Of a stretch of 64,000 bases of DNA, positions 38,438 through 51,300 are shown one piece after another. Source of the stretch: Edaphochlamys debaryana (lineage: Eukaryota; Chlorophyta; Chlorophyceae; Chlamydomonadales); assembly GCA_016858145.1 (NCBI GenBank), contig JAEHOE010000205.1:1-64000 (forward strand). The letters run 5' to 3'. The stretch's first letter is position 1. The number at the start of each line of letters is the position of its first letter. Made by a program: the position numbers and the translations under genes. The notes under the pieces were generated by a model. The model was not told the origin of the DNA and searched no databases. It was given only the letters and a program-made list of their open reading frames with translations.

Positions 38438-41400
38438 TTACTTCCAGAAGAGCCGGCCGGTCGGGCCTGAGGGCGGAAGAGGGCCAGCGTGCGTGGGGGC
38501 AAGGGTAGCAGACGCCTTCAGGCGCCAGCAATTCAACACAAAGAGTTCCTCAAGCTAAGCCACATCTAAGCCACGTCTATAAATGGTGCAAGTGTTACTT
38601 GCAGGTAAGCAGGCAAAGAAGGACTTCTGGCCCCCAGCGTGGACCCCCAACTCACAGCAGTTGTTGTCGGGTGAGAAGATTGTGGCCTGCGAAACGCAAA
38701 ATGCACAGTGGAGTTTCCCTGGATTGGCAACTCCGCGCGCGGCCTGCCCCTATGCCCATCACGGCTCCACCTGTACCCCTCCGCCGGCCCACGGCATGAA
38801 CCTCAGGAGTGAGCCACCACAGCCGTACAGCCCTACATGCCCATGGGACCCGGGAGGCAGCGCTAACACTCCACGGCCCACGCACCCCCGCACCTGGCAC
38901 AGGCCGTTGAGACAGAATGTGTCGGGGGACGCACACTCGCCCTCGGCCACCACCCAGCAGATGATGGCGCCGCTGGGGTCGGGCAGCGGCCTGCGGGGAG
39001 AAAACAGCACATGGCATCCAACTCAGGCTTCCAGGCGTCCCTGCTTGCTGCACGTGCCGTACAAGCACTGCACACGCCGTACGACAAGCTGCACACAGGG
39101 AGGGGTCTGGCAGAAGCGGCCCCTCTGCTCGCAGCAGCCCACCCCCCCAGCGTCGCCCCCGCGCTCTCACCCCTGCAGTTTGGTGAACTTGAGCGTCCAG
39201 AAGAACCCGTACTCGCCTGCGGGGGCCCACACGACAGCCGAAGGGGACCGCGGACTGCTTAGCGATGGGTCAAAGCGTGATCAGCATCGTGCATTAACCC
39301 CAGCAGGGCCACAAGCTAGGGGCGCTCAGCGCTTGCTCCCACACCCAGTCATTGATGGAGCTGGATGCAGGCCTGGAGCGGTGTAAGCACCGGGCAAGTA
39401 AGGCCTGGTTGGTACCAGCCTTGCCCCCCCCCAACCGACCCGCACCACGTTCGGCTCACCGTACGTGTAGCCGCTCTCGGGGTTGCGGCGGTTGCCGTTG
39501 ATGGTCATGTACTGCACGCTCAGGCGGCAGCGCTCGGCGATGGGCACCTCCACCTGCAGCAGGGGGTAAGAGGGTGGGAGGGTGATGAGGCACGGGGATG
39601 AGGGCGGGGGACGGGGGTGCGTAGGAGGGTCACGCAGGGCGGTTGTAAGAGCCCTCGTGCTTGCACCCCGCCGGTCGTCCCCATTTTGTTGAGCCAAAGA
39701 GCAGCAGTGTCGTTTACGGCAAAACATTTACGGCAACACTTGCCTTGTCAACCGTCATCCCGCAGCAGTACGAGCCGGGCGAGCAGTCGCGGCGGGTTGA
39801 CACGCGCATACACATGGCGAACGCCGGCTCCCCGTCGTTCCCCACGGCCGGCACCACGTTGAGCCGCTTGTCCAGCACGTACGGCACATTACTCAACGAC
39901 TTTACGCACTCGTGCGTCTGGACGAGCGGCGTACGGGGCGGCGGCGGCGACAGCAGCGAGCACGTGCGCCCCTGCGCCTGGGCTGTGAGGCATGCGGCGC
40001 TGTTGGGCCCATCGCGACCCGCCAGGGAGTAGACCACGGTGAAGCCGCCGATCTCTTGTTGGAAGGCACCGCAGTCCAGGTAGGACGGGGCCGTGTTTGC
40101 GAACCAGTCGTCGGTCCAGGGCTGCAGCAGGTTGGCGTCCTGCTGGGAGGCCAGCTCGCCGCACACCTGGAGGGGGGGTGGGGAGTTGGGGTTGGGGATC
40201 GGGGTTGGGGGTCGGGTTGGGGGTCGGGTTGGGGGTCGGGTTGGGGACTGAGGTGGGGACTGGGGTGGGGTGTGGGGTGGGGATGGGGGTGGGGATGCGG
40301 GTGGGGGGAGGTCAGGGGTTGACAGCTCGTAATGCAAGCAGGCAAAGCTGAAGGCAGAGGCAGGTTTCAACTGCGACAGCGCTCCAGCAACCCGAATTCG
40401 CTAACGCCGAATCCCCGGGCACCACGCAATAGCACCCCAGCCAACAGTCAACCGCCCGGTATCGCGCCCACCTTGATCTGCGTCCTGGAGCAGCTGGTGA
40501 GGGTGAAGGGCCGTGAGATCTGTGCGCCCACGTCCGCCGCCGCCGCCTCCACGCCCTCGCGCACCGACTGCACCACCCAATCACACGTGGCCCTAGAGAA
40601 TCCGGATCCAGCCGCCATGCCGCTCTCGTCCACCAGCACCACGTAGAAGCACGTGGGGCAGGGCGGCGGCGGCGGCGGCGGGCGGAAGCGCGGCGGCGGG
40701 CGCGGCGGCGGCGAGAGGCGAGGGCAGGGCGGCTGGTACGACGCGGCGTTGATGCAGCCTGCGCTGCCGAAGCCGCTGGTGCCCGCCAGCGAGTACCGGA
40801 TGCCGTACCCTGCGATCTCGCCGTAGTACGACGAGCAGTCCATGAAGTACGGCGCGTCGTTCTCGAACCAGTCGTCCACCCAGGGCTGTAGCAGCTCTGC
40901 GTCGGCGATGGACGCAAAGGCACCGCACACCTGACGAGCGAAGTGGGGCGGGGGGTAGGGGGCGGGGTAGCAAGATTGGGGCAGGGCGTGGGTGGGACAC
41001 ATACACAAGGTTTCGGGACAGCATGAACCACCAGGCCCTCAAAAGAAGAAAGGATAACGTTGCGTTGAGGCCCGATGCTGAGATCTAGATCCTGGATCCA
41101 GGGTCGCAGGGGCCCTAGCTCACCTGGATCTCCTGCGGCCTGCAGGACCGCAGCGTGAAGGGCTCCGACAGCGTCGCGCCCTCATCCTCGGCCTGCGCCG
41201 TCAGCTCGTCATCAATCATGTCCGCGATCCACTCGCACGTGGCCATCGAGAATCCAGATCCAGTGGCGTCGCCGTACGGATCCTCCAGCCGCATGCAGAA
41301 GCACTGCGCGCAGGGCTTTGGCGGCGGCGGCGGGCGGGGCCGCGGCGGCGGCGGCCGGCTGCGCGGCGGCGGCCGCGGCGGCGGCGCCAGCGGCGCGCAC

Positions 41401-44400
41401 GCCCTGCCCTGCGCCTCGCCGTTGACGCAGCCGGGCAGGCTGGGGCCCTGGTTGCCTGCCAGGGCGTACGTGACGGTGTATCCCGCCAGCTCCGTGGGGA
41501 AGTCGGAGCAGGCCAGGAAGGAGGGCGCGTCGTTCGCGAACCAGTCGTCCACGAAGGGCTGAAGCTTCTGTGCGTCGGAGAGGGACGCGAACTCGCCGCA
41601 GATCTGGGGTGGTGGGTGTGGAGGGGTGGGGGCAGCGAGCGGGGCGGTGTCGTCAGAGAGGGTCCAGAGCCGCGGGGTGCGGGGGATGCGTGTTTACCGA
41701 GTTGGGTGGAGCGCGTGGTGAAGCGTCCCCGCATCCCTGCCGCGCAAGCCCGGGCCTTCGGCGCTGCGGCCCTTCACCGCTACCCGCCGCTCGCCTGCAT
41801 CTGCGTCTTGGTGCAGCTCCGGAGCGTGAACTCCTTGGTGGGCATGACGCCCACCTCGAACGCCTGCAGGCAGGTAACCGTCAACCGTCAACCGCCAACC
41901 GTCAACTGTGAGCTTGAAGCCGGAGTGCTGGATTACCAGCCCGTCAAGAGCCACCCGCCCACTGTCGACTTGCAACCGTCAACCGCCCCAACCACCTGCA
42001 GCATGATCTCGTCGTTGACGGTTAAGGCAACGAACTCGCACAGGTCCTGGTCGAAGCCGGTGCCGGCGGCGTCGCGGCCTCCGTCCTCCAGGGCGATGTA
42101 GAGGCAGGAGGGGCAGGGCTTGGCGGCGGGGGGCGGCGGGCGGTTCATGCCAGACCACAGGATGGAGGTGGGGCCTGCAGGGAGGTGGTGTGGGGTGTAA
42201 AAGATGAGCGGGAGGGGACACGGGGGTGGGAGGCGGGATGCAAAGGGGGAGAGGCGGCAGGAGAGGTGGGGGCAGGGAGAGACAGGCTGGCGGTGGATAG
42301 CGGGGTAGCGGCAGGAGGAGGGGATGGGGGGATTGCGCATGGCACAGGCCTTTCCGGCTCCTGCAGGCTGTTTTCTGTCCCCGACCCTCGGCGAATCGGG
42401 TGCCACTCACAGCACTTGTTGTTGCCTGAGAAGATGGAGGCCTGCGCCAGGGGAGGAGGAGGCGAGGGCAGCGCACTGAGCAGGATCGCGTTCCCTCGCC
42501 ATAACGCGTGAATCCAGGTCAAGGCCAGCCACGGGCCCCTCCGTCCCGCCCAGTGCCCACGCCGCAGCCGGACCCTCTCTACAACCGCCCTACACCCCAC
42601 GGCACGCGTCCGGGCTGCTTGCCTGGCAGCGGCCGTTGAGGCAGAAGGCCTGGGGCGTGGAGCACTGCCCCTCGGGTACCACCCAGCAGATGGAGGCGCC
42701 GCCGGGGTCGGGCAGCGGGCTGCGAGGAGCAGGGGAGGGGAGGGGCAGACGGTCATGCAGTCGAGGGAGCGGGAACCCTCCTTCACCCCGCCTTGTGTGC
42801 GGCCGTTCGAAAGCCTCTCGCCTGGACATCCCAGTGGGTGCGGGCCCCTAAGCGCCTGCCCCCCCTCATCCAGCTCACACTTGCAGGTTGGTGAACTTGA
42901 GGGTGGAGAAGTTGCCGTACTCGCCTGTGGGGGGCGCGCATGAGTCAGGCGCGGAGCAGGCCGAGCGAGGCGGTGCGGAGTCGTCGGTGAGGTACGCCGG
43001 CGCTGCCCTTCCCCAATCTCCCAGGCCCTCACATGCTGCTTCCATCTCCCACCACACCATGTACTGGTCACCCTTAACCACGCCTCACCGTACGTGAAGC
43101 CCCCCCGCTGGGGCACGTTGTTGTACCACACGGCCTGGACCGTCTGGCGGCAGCGGCTCGAAAGGGGCACCTCGATCTGAGGTCACGGCCAGAGTTTGTA
43201 TGGCCGTAGTTGGTATGACAGAAGTATCACCAAATCCAGACCCATCCCTCAACCGCACCCGCACCCGCCATTTTTACGTACGACACGCACCTTATCGAAC
43301 TCCATGCCGCAGCAGAACGAGTTGGGGGAGCACTCGCGCCGCTCCGACACGCGCATACACATGGCCACCGCGGGAGCGCCCTCGGCCCCCGTGGTGCGCA
43401 CGGTCGTGATCCGGCGCTCGATGACGTACGGCACATTATTAAGGGACGACACGCAGTCGTGCGTCTGGACGAGCGAGCGTGGCGGCGACCGGGGCGGCGG
43501 CGGCGGCGGGGGTGGCGGCGGCGGCGGCGGCTCCAGGAAGCAGGTGCCGTCGGCCCGGGCCTCGAGGCAGCTGCTGCTGGCCAGGCCCGTCCGGCCCGCC
43601 AGCACGAACGAGACCTGGAAGCCGCCCACTAGGGAGGCGTAGGCCACGCAGTTGGCGTTGGAGGCCAGCTGCTCCATGTAGTTCTGGGCCCAGGGCTGCA
43701 GGGCGGCACCGTCGGCGTCGGAGGCAAAGGTGCCGCAGTACTGGGGGGGGGAGGGGGTACAGGGGGGGTTAGGGCAGGGGCAGGGGCAGGGGTAGGGGTT
43801 GCAGGAGCATAAGGAACGGAGCGCCGGAGGGAGCCAGAGCAAGATCGCTCGGCCCTCGCTTGGCTTGGCTGGGGTCAGCCACAGCTGGCTTTGGCTCAGG
43901 GGCAGATGCCGGCCTCAGCTCCTCGGCGGCGTCCGCCAGGCTCCGTACAGACGGGCCCAGTGCCGGCACCCACCGACCCACGCACCTTGATCTGCGTCCT
44001 GGTACACAGCTCCTGCGTGTACGGCTTAACCATCTGGATCCCCAGGGCGGCGGCCTCGCTCATGATCTCCTGCGTGATGGACACGCCCAGATCCACGCAA
44101 TCCTGATCTGTGAATCCGGATCCAGTTGCCGTACCCGTGTCGTCCGCGAGGTTGAAGTAGAAGCAGGAGGCGCACGTGGGAGGGGGCGGCGGCGGGCGCC
44201 GCGGCGGCGGGGGCCGGGGTGGCCGGGGGCTGGGCGGTGGCGGGGGACGGGGAGGCCTTGGGCTGGGCGGCGGCGGGCTGGGCGGCGGCGGGCGAGGCGG
44301 AGGGGGCCGCGGCGGTGGGGGGCTGGGCGGTGGGGGGCTGGGAGGCGGCCGGGAGCCGATGAGGGTCGTCGGGCCTGGAAGAGGAGAGCGGGAAAGGATT

Positions 44401-46666
44401 TGGCACGGGTGACGTGAGTTGATTGTCATAGCACGTGGGCTAGCTGTGCTGGTGCTTGGTTCGCCTGAGACCCGCACCCCACGCTGAACACTCACAACAG
44501 TCGCTGTTGGATCCGAAGATCGCCACCTGTACGGCACAGCAACGAATGGTACAGCAACACGGCACGTCAGTCGTATCCTGATCGTATCCTCACTTCCGCA
44601 GCCGGGGCAGCACGGGGGGGCGCATTGCACGGCGGCTGCTGACTGGGCGGCAGCGTCTGACCACCAGTACCGTACGCTTATGTCAGCGGCAGGACTCCCC
44701 GAGTCGGGGTGTCATGGTCGCCTCCATAGGGATGACCCCTCAAGAACCGGCCCTGCGGGATCCCTCAGGGCTTTGCTCCTGCCCACCTGGCAGCGGTCTC
44801 CGTAGCAGAAGGACGTCGGCTGCGCGCAGGCCGGCTCCCGCACCACCCAGCAGATGGTGGCGTCGGCGGGGCCGTACGTGAGCGCAAAGGCCCTGGGGCG
44901 GGGCAGAAACGGAGGAGAGGGGAAAGCGCATGGCGGTAACTTGAGAAGTTGAGATGCGTTGCGGGATGCAGGCCCGCCTGTCGGTCGGCCTTTGGGCCAG
45001 GCCGCATTTGTAGCCCATCCGGAATGGGACCGCGCGGCCCTTCCCCCCCCTGGGCCCCAGAGCGTTACATCTACGCATATCCTGCAGGCCGCCGCAACGT
45101 GCAACGGTTGCCCGGCGGAGGCCGCCCCGGCCGGTCGCTCACGTTTGCAGGTTGGTGACCTTTAGGGAAGAGAAGTCCGCATAGCTGTCTGTGGTCGCCA
45201 AGGGGGCACACGCGAGGGGCCAAGCGCGTCACCTCAGGACGGTTGCAAGCCACGTCACCCCCAGCCCCCTCTCATACCCGTCAAAGCCCCGGCAAGACCC
45301 GTCCCACAAACCTCTCCCCTGCTCCCGCCCCCAACCCGCCCACATTCCCAAGCTTTGTTGAGGGCGTGAGCCCGCGGGCTGTGCCGAGTTGCTGTCAAGC
45401 GCGTTTGGGCACTGGTGTAACTCACTCACTCTATTCCCGTGCGCCGTGCCCTTCCGCCCTCCTCAGTGACCCCCGCTCCCCCCACCGCACGCGCCCTCAT
45501 TCCCCCTCACCCCACGCAAAGGTCGTGCTCGGCCGGTCGTTGACCGACACTGAGGACACCGAGGAATGGCAGCCCTTCCGTACAATGATCTCAATCTGAG
45601 GATCAGCGGGGCAGGCGGCGGGGGGTGGCTCAAGCCGTCAAGGGGGTGGCTGGGACCGAGTGTCCCCTCAGGACCCCTTAGGGCCAAGCGGGGGTCTTGA
45701 AGCCCCTGGTGCCACCGCCATCCCCACTCCTGCGGTCCTCGCGGGCCCCCGTCACACACAAGTACGACAGCGCACAGCACTCGTACGGCAGCCCGAGTGC
45801 CCTGCCTTGATAAAGCCCATGCCGCAGCACCGTGTGACAGGGTCGCAGTCCTGGTGGTCTGACACGCTCAGGCACATGCGAGTGCCCACCACGCCTGGGG
45901 CAGGTCAAACAGGGGAGGGGTGACGGCAGCCGTTATGAAGCGCCGGGCTGAACATGGTGTGTGCCCTGCAGGAGAGGCCGTTACCCCATTCCCACCCCCA
46001 CCCCCAGACGCGAACGCACACGGGCGTGGACTTTCGGGCCCCGTCCGTGGCTCGGGGGTCGCACGCAGGCACGCACCCGTAATGTCCTCATAGTCATCGG
46101 TGACTGTGAGGTACGGCAGGATGGTGTACGGCACGCTGTAGAGGGACTGAATGCATCCGGGATGCGTCACGGCCAGGGTAGGCCGAGTGAACTGCGCGGC
46201 GGCGTGGGAGGCTGCAGTGCAGGGGCAGGAGAGGATCAGGGAGGATCGGTTTAGAGCGTCAGGACTCAGCCGTGCTCGAGGAAGGGCGGGGCCTAGGGGG
46301 TTACGCTCGAAAGCATGAAACTCCAGTCAGTCACTTAGGTGAAGCGAGGTGAAGGGAGGGCGCGTGGGCCGCAGGGGGACCAGGGCGGTGTGGGTAAGGG
46401 GGTCTGGGGCCGCCTCGAGCCGCTTGCCTCCACGGAGGCGGACTCCTAGCAGCTGCACCGTTTACGGACTCCGGCTTCCGCCCGCGTTGCGCGTTCCAAC
46501 GCGTGCTGTTACTGGCTATAAGCACTCTCCGCGTCGCGAGTAGGGCCCGCTCGGCTGCTTGCCGAGCTTGCGCACACGCATGCCGAGCGTTCGAGGGCGC
46601 CCACCGTCTCTCACCTAGTCCGGTAAGTATCGCCGCAGACGCTAGTAAGAATCTCCTAGGTATCAT
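38438..46666 (-). CDS. Multi-module pherophorin P2, secreted cell-wall glycoprotein, 1183 aa
   Basis: The 23 minus-strand exons are 46666-46615, 46211-46077, 45894-45806, 45595-45511, 45188-45143, 44892-44787, 44526-44496, 44374-43986, 43740-43291, 43176-43089, 42924-42879, 42719-42623, 42441-42411, 42174-41996, 41863-41795, 41603-41124, 40930-40472, 40166-39744, 39553-39460, 39216-39171, 38990-38894, 38686-38656 and 38466-38438. The total is 3552 nt and all phases close. A signal peptide (MIPRRFLLASAAILTGLGAS, about 24 aa) is followed directly by a B module (HPGCIQSLYSVPY...CCGMGFIK...ATICWVVREPAC). Then come a Pro-rich linker, an A module (CASCFYFNLADDTG...CGTFASDADGAALQPW), a second B, three A modules in a row, and a third B. 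It ends CCPTGRLFWK. Four introns (after 45806, 42623, 41795 and 39744) have GC donors. It should be a structural component of the algal cell wall. Confidence 0.85.
40171..40310 (+). repeat. G-rich tandem repeat in a P2 intron
   Basis: The plus strand carries repeats of GGGGTCGGGTTG and then GGGGTGGGGAT-type units; the sense (minus) strand is therefore C-rich. Many G-runs of three to six could form quadruplex DNA. It lies in the intron 40167-40471. Confidence 0.75.
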
Positions 46667-48328
46667 GTTTGAGCTAGTTCAGCGTTGCAGCCCCTCCGCT
46701 GGTAGAGCTAGTGTCCGGCCAACCGATGGCCGAATGGCGAAGCGTACGCAGAACGCAATCAACGTGGAGCGACCTGCGCCATAGCTACTAGGAGTCGGTT
46801 GCTATAAGGTATGCAATTGGGAGTTGCGGGAATGAAGTCGGGCGTAAGCTCAAGCCCAAGCCCTTTGCTGGCACCTTGTGAACTCCAAGATAGCGGGTGA
46901 TGTGGATGTAGAATCAGCAGGGCTACTCATATGCACTTGCATGGGAAGGTATAGGCCTGCCGCCGCGAACTCGGTCCCCCGGGTCGCTTTCGGCATGTCG
47001 CGCCTCGCGTCTCCTCCGCGTTGCAAGCCCCGGGGCGTCTTCCAGTTACGCATGCGATGACTACACAGTCGGCTGAAAGCCCGCCCTGGTACTGCTGGAA
47101 GTGAAGCATGGACATGCCTGCTCCCCACGCTGCGCCTCAGGCCCCCTGCTGCGTCTTATACGCTCTTTGGGTCTCTGCTCATCTCCGCATCCCGTCCAAA
47201 CGGAATTGCACGGACCGTGACTGTTGTGGCTGCGCGAACAAGTACGCGCAGCTGTTGCGGAGGCCAGGTCGGCGTCTTGAGGACCAGCGGGGCTTTACAG
47301 CACGTCAGCCGGGGCCGACCCTCTTACCCCGGCCCCGCCATGCTGGACCTCGGGTTCTCGTTACAAGCAGCTCCCGCTCCCCGGGCATGCATTTGTAGCG
47401 CCCTGTCCTGCTGTCCATCAATCTTGCCCCCAGCCTGCTTCAGGCGCGGCTGGGCTGCTCGATGCGCGGGTCCTTGGCCTCCCCGCTCCACGCCTCTCAG
47501 CACCCGCTCACACCCACCACACGCCCCTCAATTCTCAGCCCATTGCCACCCCCAGGAGGCGCAACGGCGGCCCTTGCCAGACTTGATCCAGCATGCACAC
47601 GCGACGCACGCACGCACCACACACGCAGGCGTGTTCGGCCTCCAGTCCCACCACTGCGGGTGGCGAGGTGCAGGTGCGGGCAAGTACGTATGCCGCCACC
47701 TTGCCGCAGGTGATACGCCCAGGCCGCGTTTCCGCAGAGAGCAAGGCACGGCCCGCATATGCAATCACAGGTGACACAGTGCTCCCACCCCGTTAAGCCA
47801 AGTCAGATCAAGCCAGGCTAGGTCAGGTCATAACCCGCACACGCATGCAGGGAGCCAGACCAACACTGCCCGCCGTTAGGCGCTCTCTCATTCCAGAGCC
47901 CCGGCCCACACCACACAACGACACCCGGCACACACATGCAGTGTCAGTCACGGGGGGGAGGCCTGCGATCTGCAGCAGGCCGTACGGAGCCCCGTCTCAA
48001 CGCAGCGTCACGGCGCAAGGGCCGTCTATCATGCTCTAGCCCCAAGCCCGCCAGGTAGCCCAGCCGCTGCCCCTCTTGTGAAAGCATCCTGAACGCTTTT
48101 AGTCGCTCCAGCAGAAGCCGGAGGATCAGCGCGTGAGCCCACGGCAGCCTCCACAGCGCTGGCGGTGGCGGCAGCGCCCACGAGGGTCGCAACGCTTGCG
48201 GAAGCTCGCCTGCCTGGGCCGCAGCCGCTGGCCCGCGCGCCCAAGGCAGGCTAGGGCCCGTGCTGGGAAGTCGCGTGATTCCCAGCCTCCGCGGGCAGGG
48301 CGGACGGCGACGCGCTACCCTTGTCCAA
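46667..48328. other. Intergenic region between P2 (5' side) and P3 (3' side)
   Basis: It should hold the P2 promoter and the P3 3' UTR. Candidate TGTAA signals for P3 lie on the minus strand at 47361-47365 and 47295-47299. No exon or RNA gene is supported. Confidence 0.5.
47361..47365 (-). terminator. Candidate poly(A) signal TGTAA for P3
   Basis: Minus-strand TGTAA lies about 965 nt beyond the P3 stop at 48329; a second is at 47295-47299. Assigned by motif and position only. Confidence 0.35.
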
Positions 48329-51300
48329 TCAAGAGACCGGACGAAGGATGGACGTGGGGCCTGTGCGGATTGGGGACGAAAAGAGACCGTAAGGAACCGC
48401 GCATGATTGCAGAACGCGAGCAGCATGTGGGCGTGGACAGTACAGAGTCACGCAGCCGCCCCTAAGAGCACGCAAGGCAACTTATACTCACAGCACTTGT
48501 TGTTTGGCGAGTATAGGGAGGCCTAGGAGGGGCAGATTGGGGGAAAGAGCAAGTGGTTAAGATCATCAGTGTGGTCGGCCCACAGACTCCCCCTCAAAGA
48601 CCTTCCATACTTCCTCCAAGCAGCCCCACAGCCACTTCCGTCGCCACTACCCGCTGCAACACTGGGCCCAAACGCTCTCGTTCTTGCTCCTTGGCCCCGC
48701 CCCTCCCCCCTCCGCACACCTGGCACTGGCCGTGGAGGCAGAAGGCCTCGGGGGCGGAGCATGCGCCCACCGGCACCACCCAGCAGATGATGGCGCCAGC
48801 GGGCTCGGGCAGCGGCCTGGGGGGACGGGGCAGTCGGTCGGGTCGTTAACCGGTGTCGGGTCAGGCAAAGGGTGCCTCGAGGCTTCCGCTGCCTGAGCCT
48901 GACCGTGTCTGCCTCCTTCCCCCGACCCCACCCAGCCAACCCAGGCCTCTGCCCGCACCCACCCGCGCAGGCGGGGGAACTTGAGGGTGGCGTACACCCC
49001 GTAGTCGCCTGCAGGGGGCGGGGAGGCGGTTGTGAAGGGGCGGACGGGTGGGTCGATGGTGACGGTGGTTGAAGATGAGGAAGGGCGTCGGCATGGGGAG
49101 CACGCGCGTCGCGGGTCGGTCGTACGCCCAGTGCGCTCGGCTGGCGCGCAGAGTGCGCTTCCCCACCGCGCGTCCGAGCCTCCCCACTCCCCTCCACCGT
49201 TAGCCTCTTACCGTATGTGAAGGCCCCGGGGGGCACGGACGACGTGGCCCCCAGGTACCCGTTCCCGGAGCCCCGTTTCCACCGGTTGCCACACCAGGCC
49301 GTCCCCAACACCACTGAGCGGCTCTCACCGTATGTGAAGGCCATGGAGGGCACGTTGTTGATGGTAATGCCCTGCACCGTCTGGCGGCAGGCGTTGGAGA
49401 TGGGCACCTCAACCTGTGTGCGTGGGGGGGGGGGCATGCACGGGAGCCGGGTGTCGGTGAGCCGCCTCGCTCTTGTACGGCATTTGCACGGCATCACAGT
49501 ACGGCAGTAGCGCCGTACGAACTGTCGTACCGGGCCCCACCTTGTCGACAGCCATGGCGCCGCAGAAGGCCCAGGCGGGGGTCTCAAGGCGCTCCGACAC
49601 GCGCATACACATGGACACGGCGGCAGCCCCGTCCGCCCCCGTGGTGCTGAGCACGGCAACCTGCGGCTCGATCACGTACGGCACGTTGCGCGTGCTCTGC
49701 ACGCACTGGTGCGTGCGGACCAGCGGCAGCGTGGGCGGCAGGCTGGGCGGCGGCGACAGGGCCGAGCCGTTTCCTGGCGGCGGAGATACGGTGCTCGAGG
49801 GCGACGGTGACGGCGACGGCGACGGGGAGGGCGTCGGTGACGGAATTGGAGATGGAGACGGAGCCGGAGACGGAGACGAGGAGGGGGAGGGGGAGACTCC
49901 AGCAGGTGAAGCCCCATCGGGCGGCGCGAGGGGTGCGGCCAGGGAGCAGGCGGTGGGCTGCGACACGATGCGCAGGCAGCCGGTGCTCTCGGGCCCGCGG
50001 CCGCCGCCCAGCGTGTAGAGCACCGAGTAGCCGGCCAGCTCGGTGGCGTAGGTGGCGCAGTCCAGGAAGGAGGGCAGGGCGGTGTCGAAGAAGGCCTGAG
50101 CCGCGGGCTGCAGCAGCGCGGCGTCCTCCAGGGAGGCCAGCTCGCCGCACACCTGGGGTGGGGGTGGGGGGAGTTGGGGTGGGAAGGTCCGTTTGGACAG
50201 CGGAGAGGGGGTGGAGGTTGGGATCGATGGAGGAGGGAGGGCGTGGTAGGGCACGTCTCGACAGCCTGCCGGTCCACCCCCTGACCGCTCCAACCGCTCC
50301 AACCGCTCCAACCGCCCACCTTGATGAGCGTGGCGTTGCAGGCCTTGACGGTGTACGGCTTGGCCAGCGTGACGCCCACGTCGTCGCCGGCGGCCTGCGC
50401 CGCCTCCGTCCATGCCTCTGCCACGTAGCGGCACATGTCGGGTGAGAAGCCGGTGCCGGCGGCGGGGCCCGAGGCGAGGAGCTGCACGTAGAGGCAGGTG
50501 GTGCAGGCGGAGGAGGCGGGGGGCGCGGGGGGGAGGGGAGGGCCGGAGCGGAGGATCGTGGTGGGGCCTGCGGGGAGGAGATGGGGAAGGTGAGAGGAGA
50601 GTTGAGGTGGGGAGGGAGGAGGATAGGCTGGGCGAAACTGCAAGGGGGACGGGGGTGAGGCAGCAGGGTGCATGGCGCCATCATCCCTTTCGGCGCCGTA
50701 GTCATCGGAGCTCGCAACGCCCCACTCACAGCACTTGTTGGTGGCCGAGTAGATGGAGGCCTGGGGGCCAGAGACCGGGCACGCAGGCACGGGGAGGAAG
50801 GCCGCACAGATGAGTAAGGAACCCGACCAGAAACCGGGCACGGACACGAGGTGACGAGCAGCACGGGGTGGGAGGCTGCACATCAAAGCCGGGACCCACT
50901 GACGCTGGCTGACAGGGGCCGGCCGCTGTTACCCCGCCCATCCCAAGTCACAGCCCCACCCCACCTGGCAGCGGCCGTTGAGGCAGAAGGCCTCCGGGGT
51001 GGAGCAGGCGCCCGCGGGCACCACCCAGCAGACGGAGGCGCCGCCGGGCTCGGGGAGGAGCCTTGGGGGCCGGGGAATGGGGAGAGCGAGGAACAGGTTG
51101 CGCGTGAGTATCATGGTGTGCGGTGCGCGATGCCGCCTCACAGGGGAAGGCTGGACCGTGTGTATCTGGCGAGGCGGCATGCGGGCAGGCTTGCGGGCCG
51201 ACGTCCCCAAGGATGCAGGCTCCCCACCCTTTCCCAGTTCTCACCCCCGGAGCCGCGGGATCTTGAGGGTCGAGAAGGTGTCGTAGTCACCTGCAGCGGC

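Noticed and set aside
40190..40310. Telomere-like GGGTTGGGG tract
   Set aside because: The units are irregular and lie inside a defined intron between matching exons. They fit intronic G/C skew better than a telomere seed.
47217..47774. 185-residue plus-strand frame between P2 and P3
   Set aside because: No recognisable motif, mixed codon use and overlapping frames on the other strand. It lies where the P3 3' UTR is expected.
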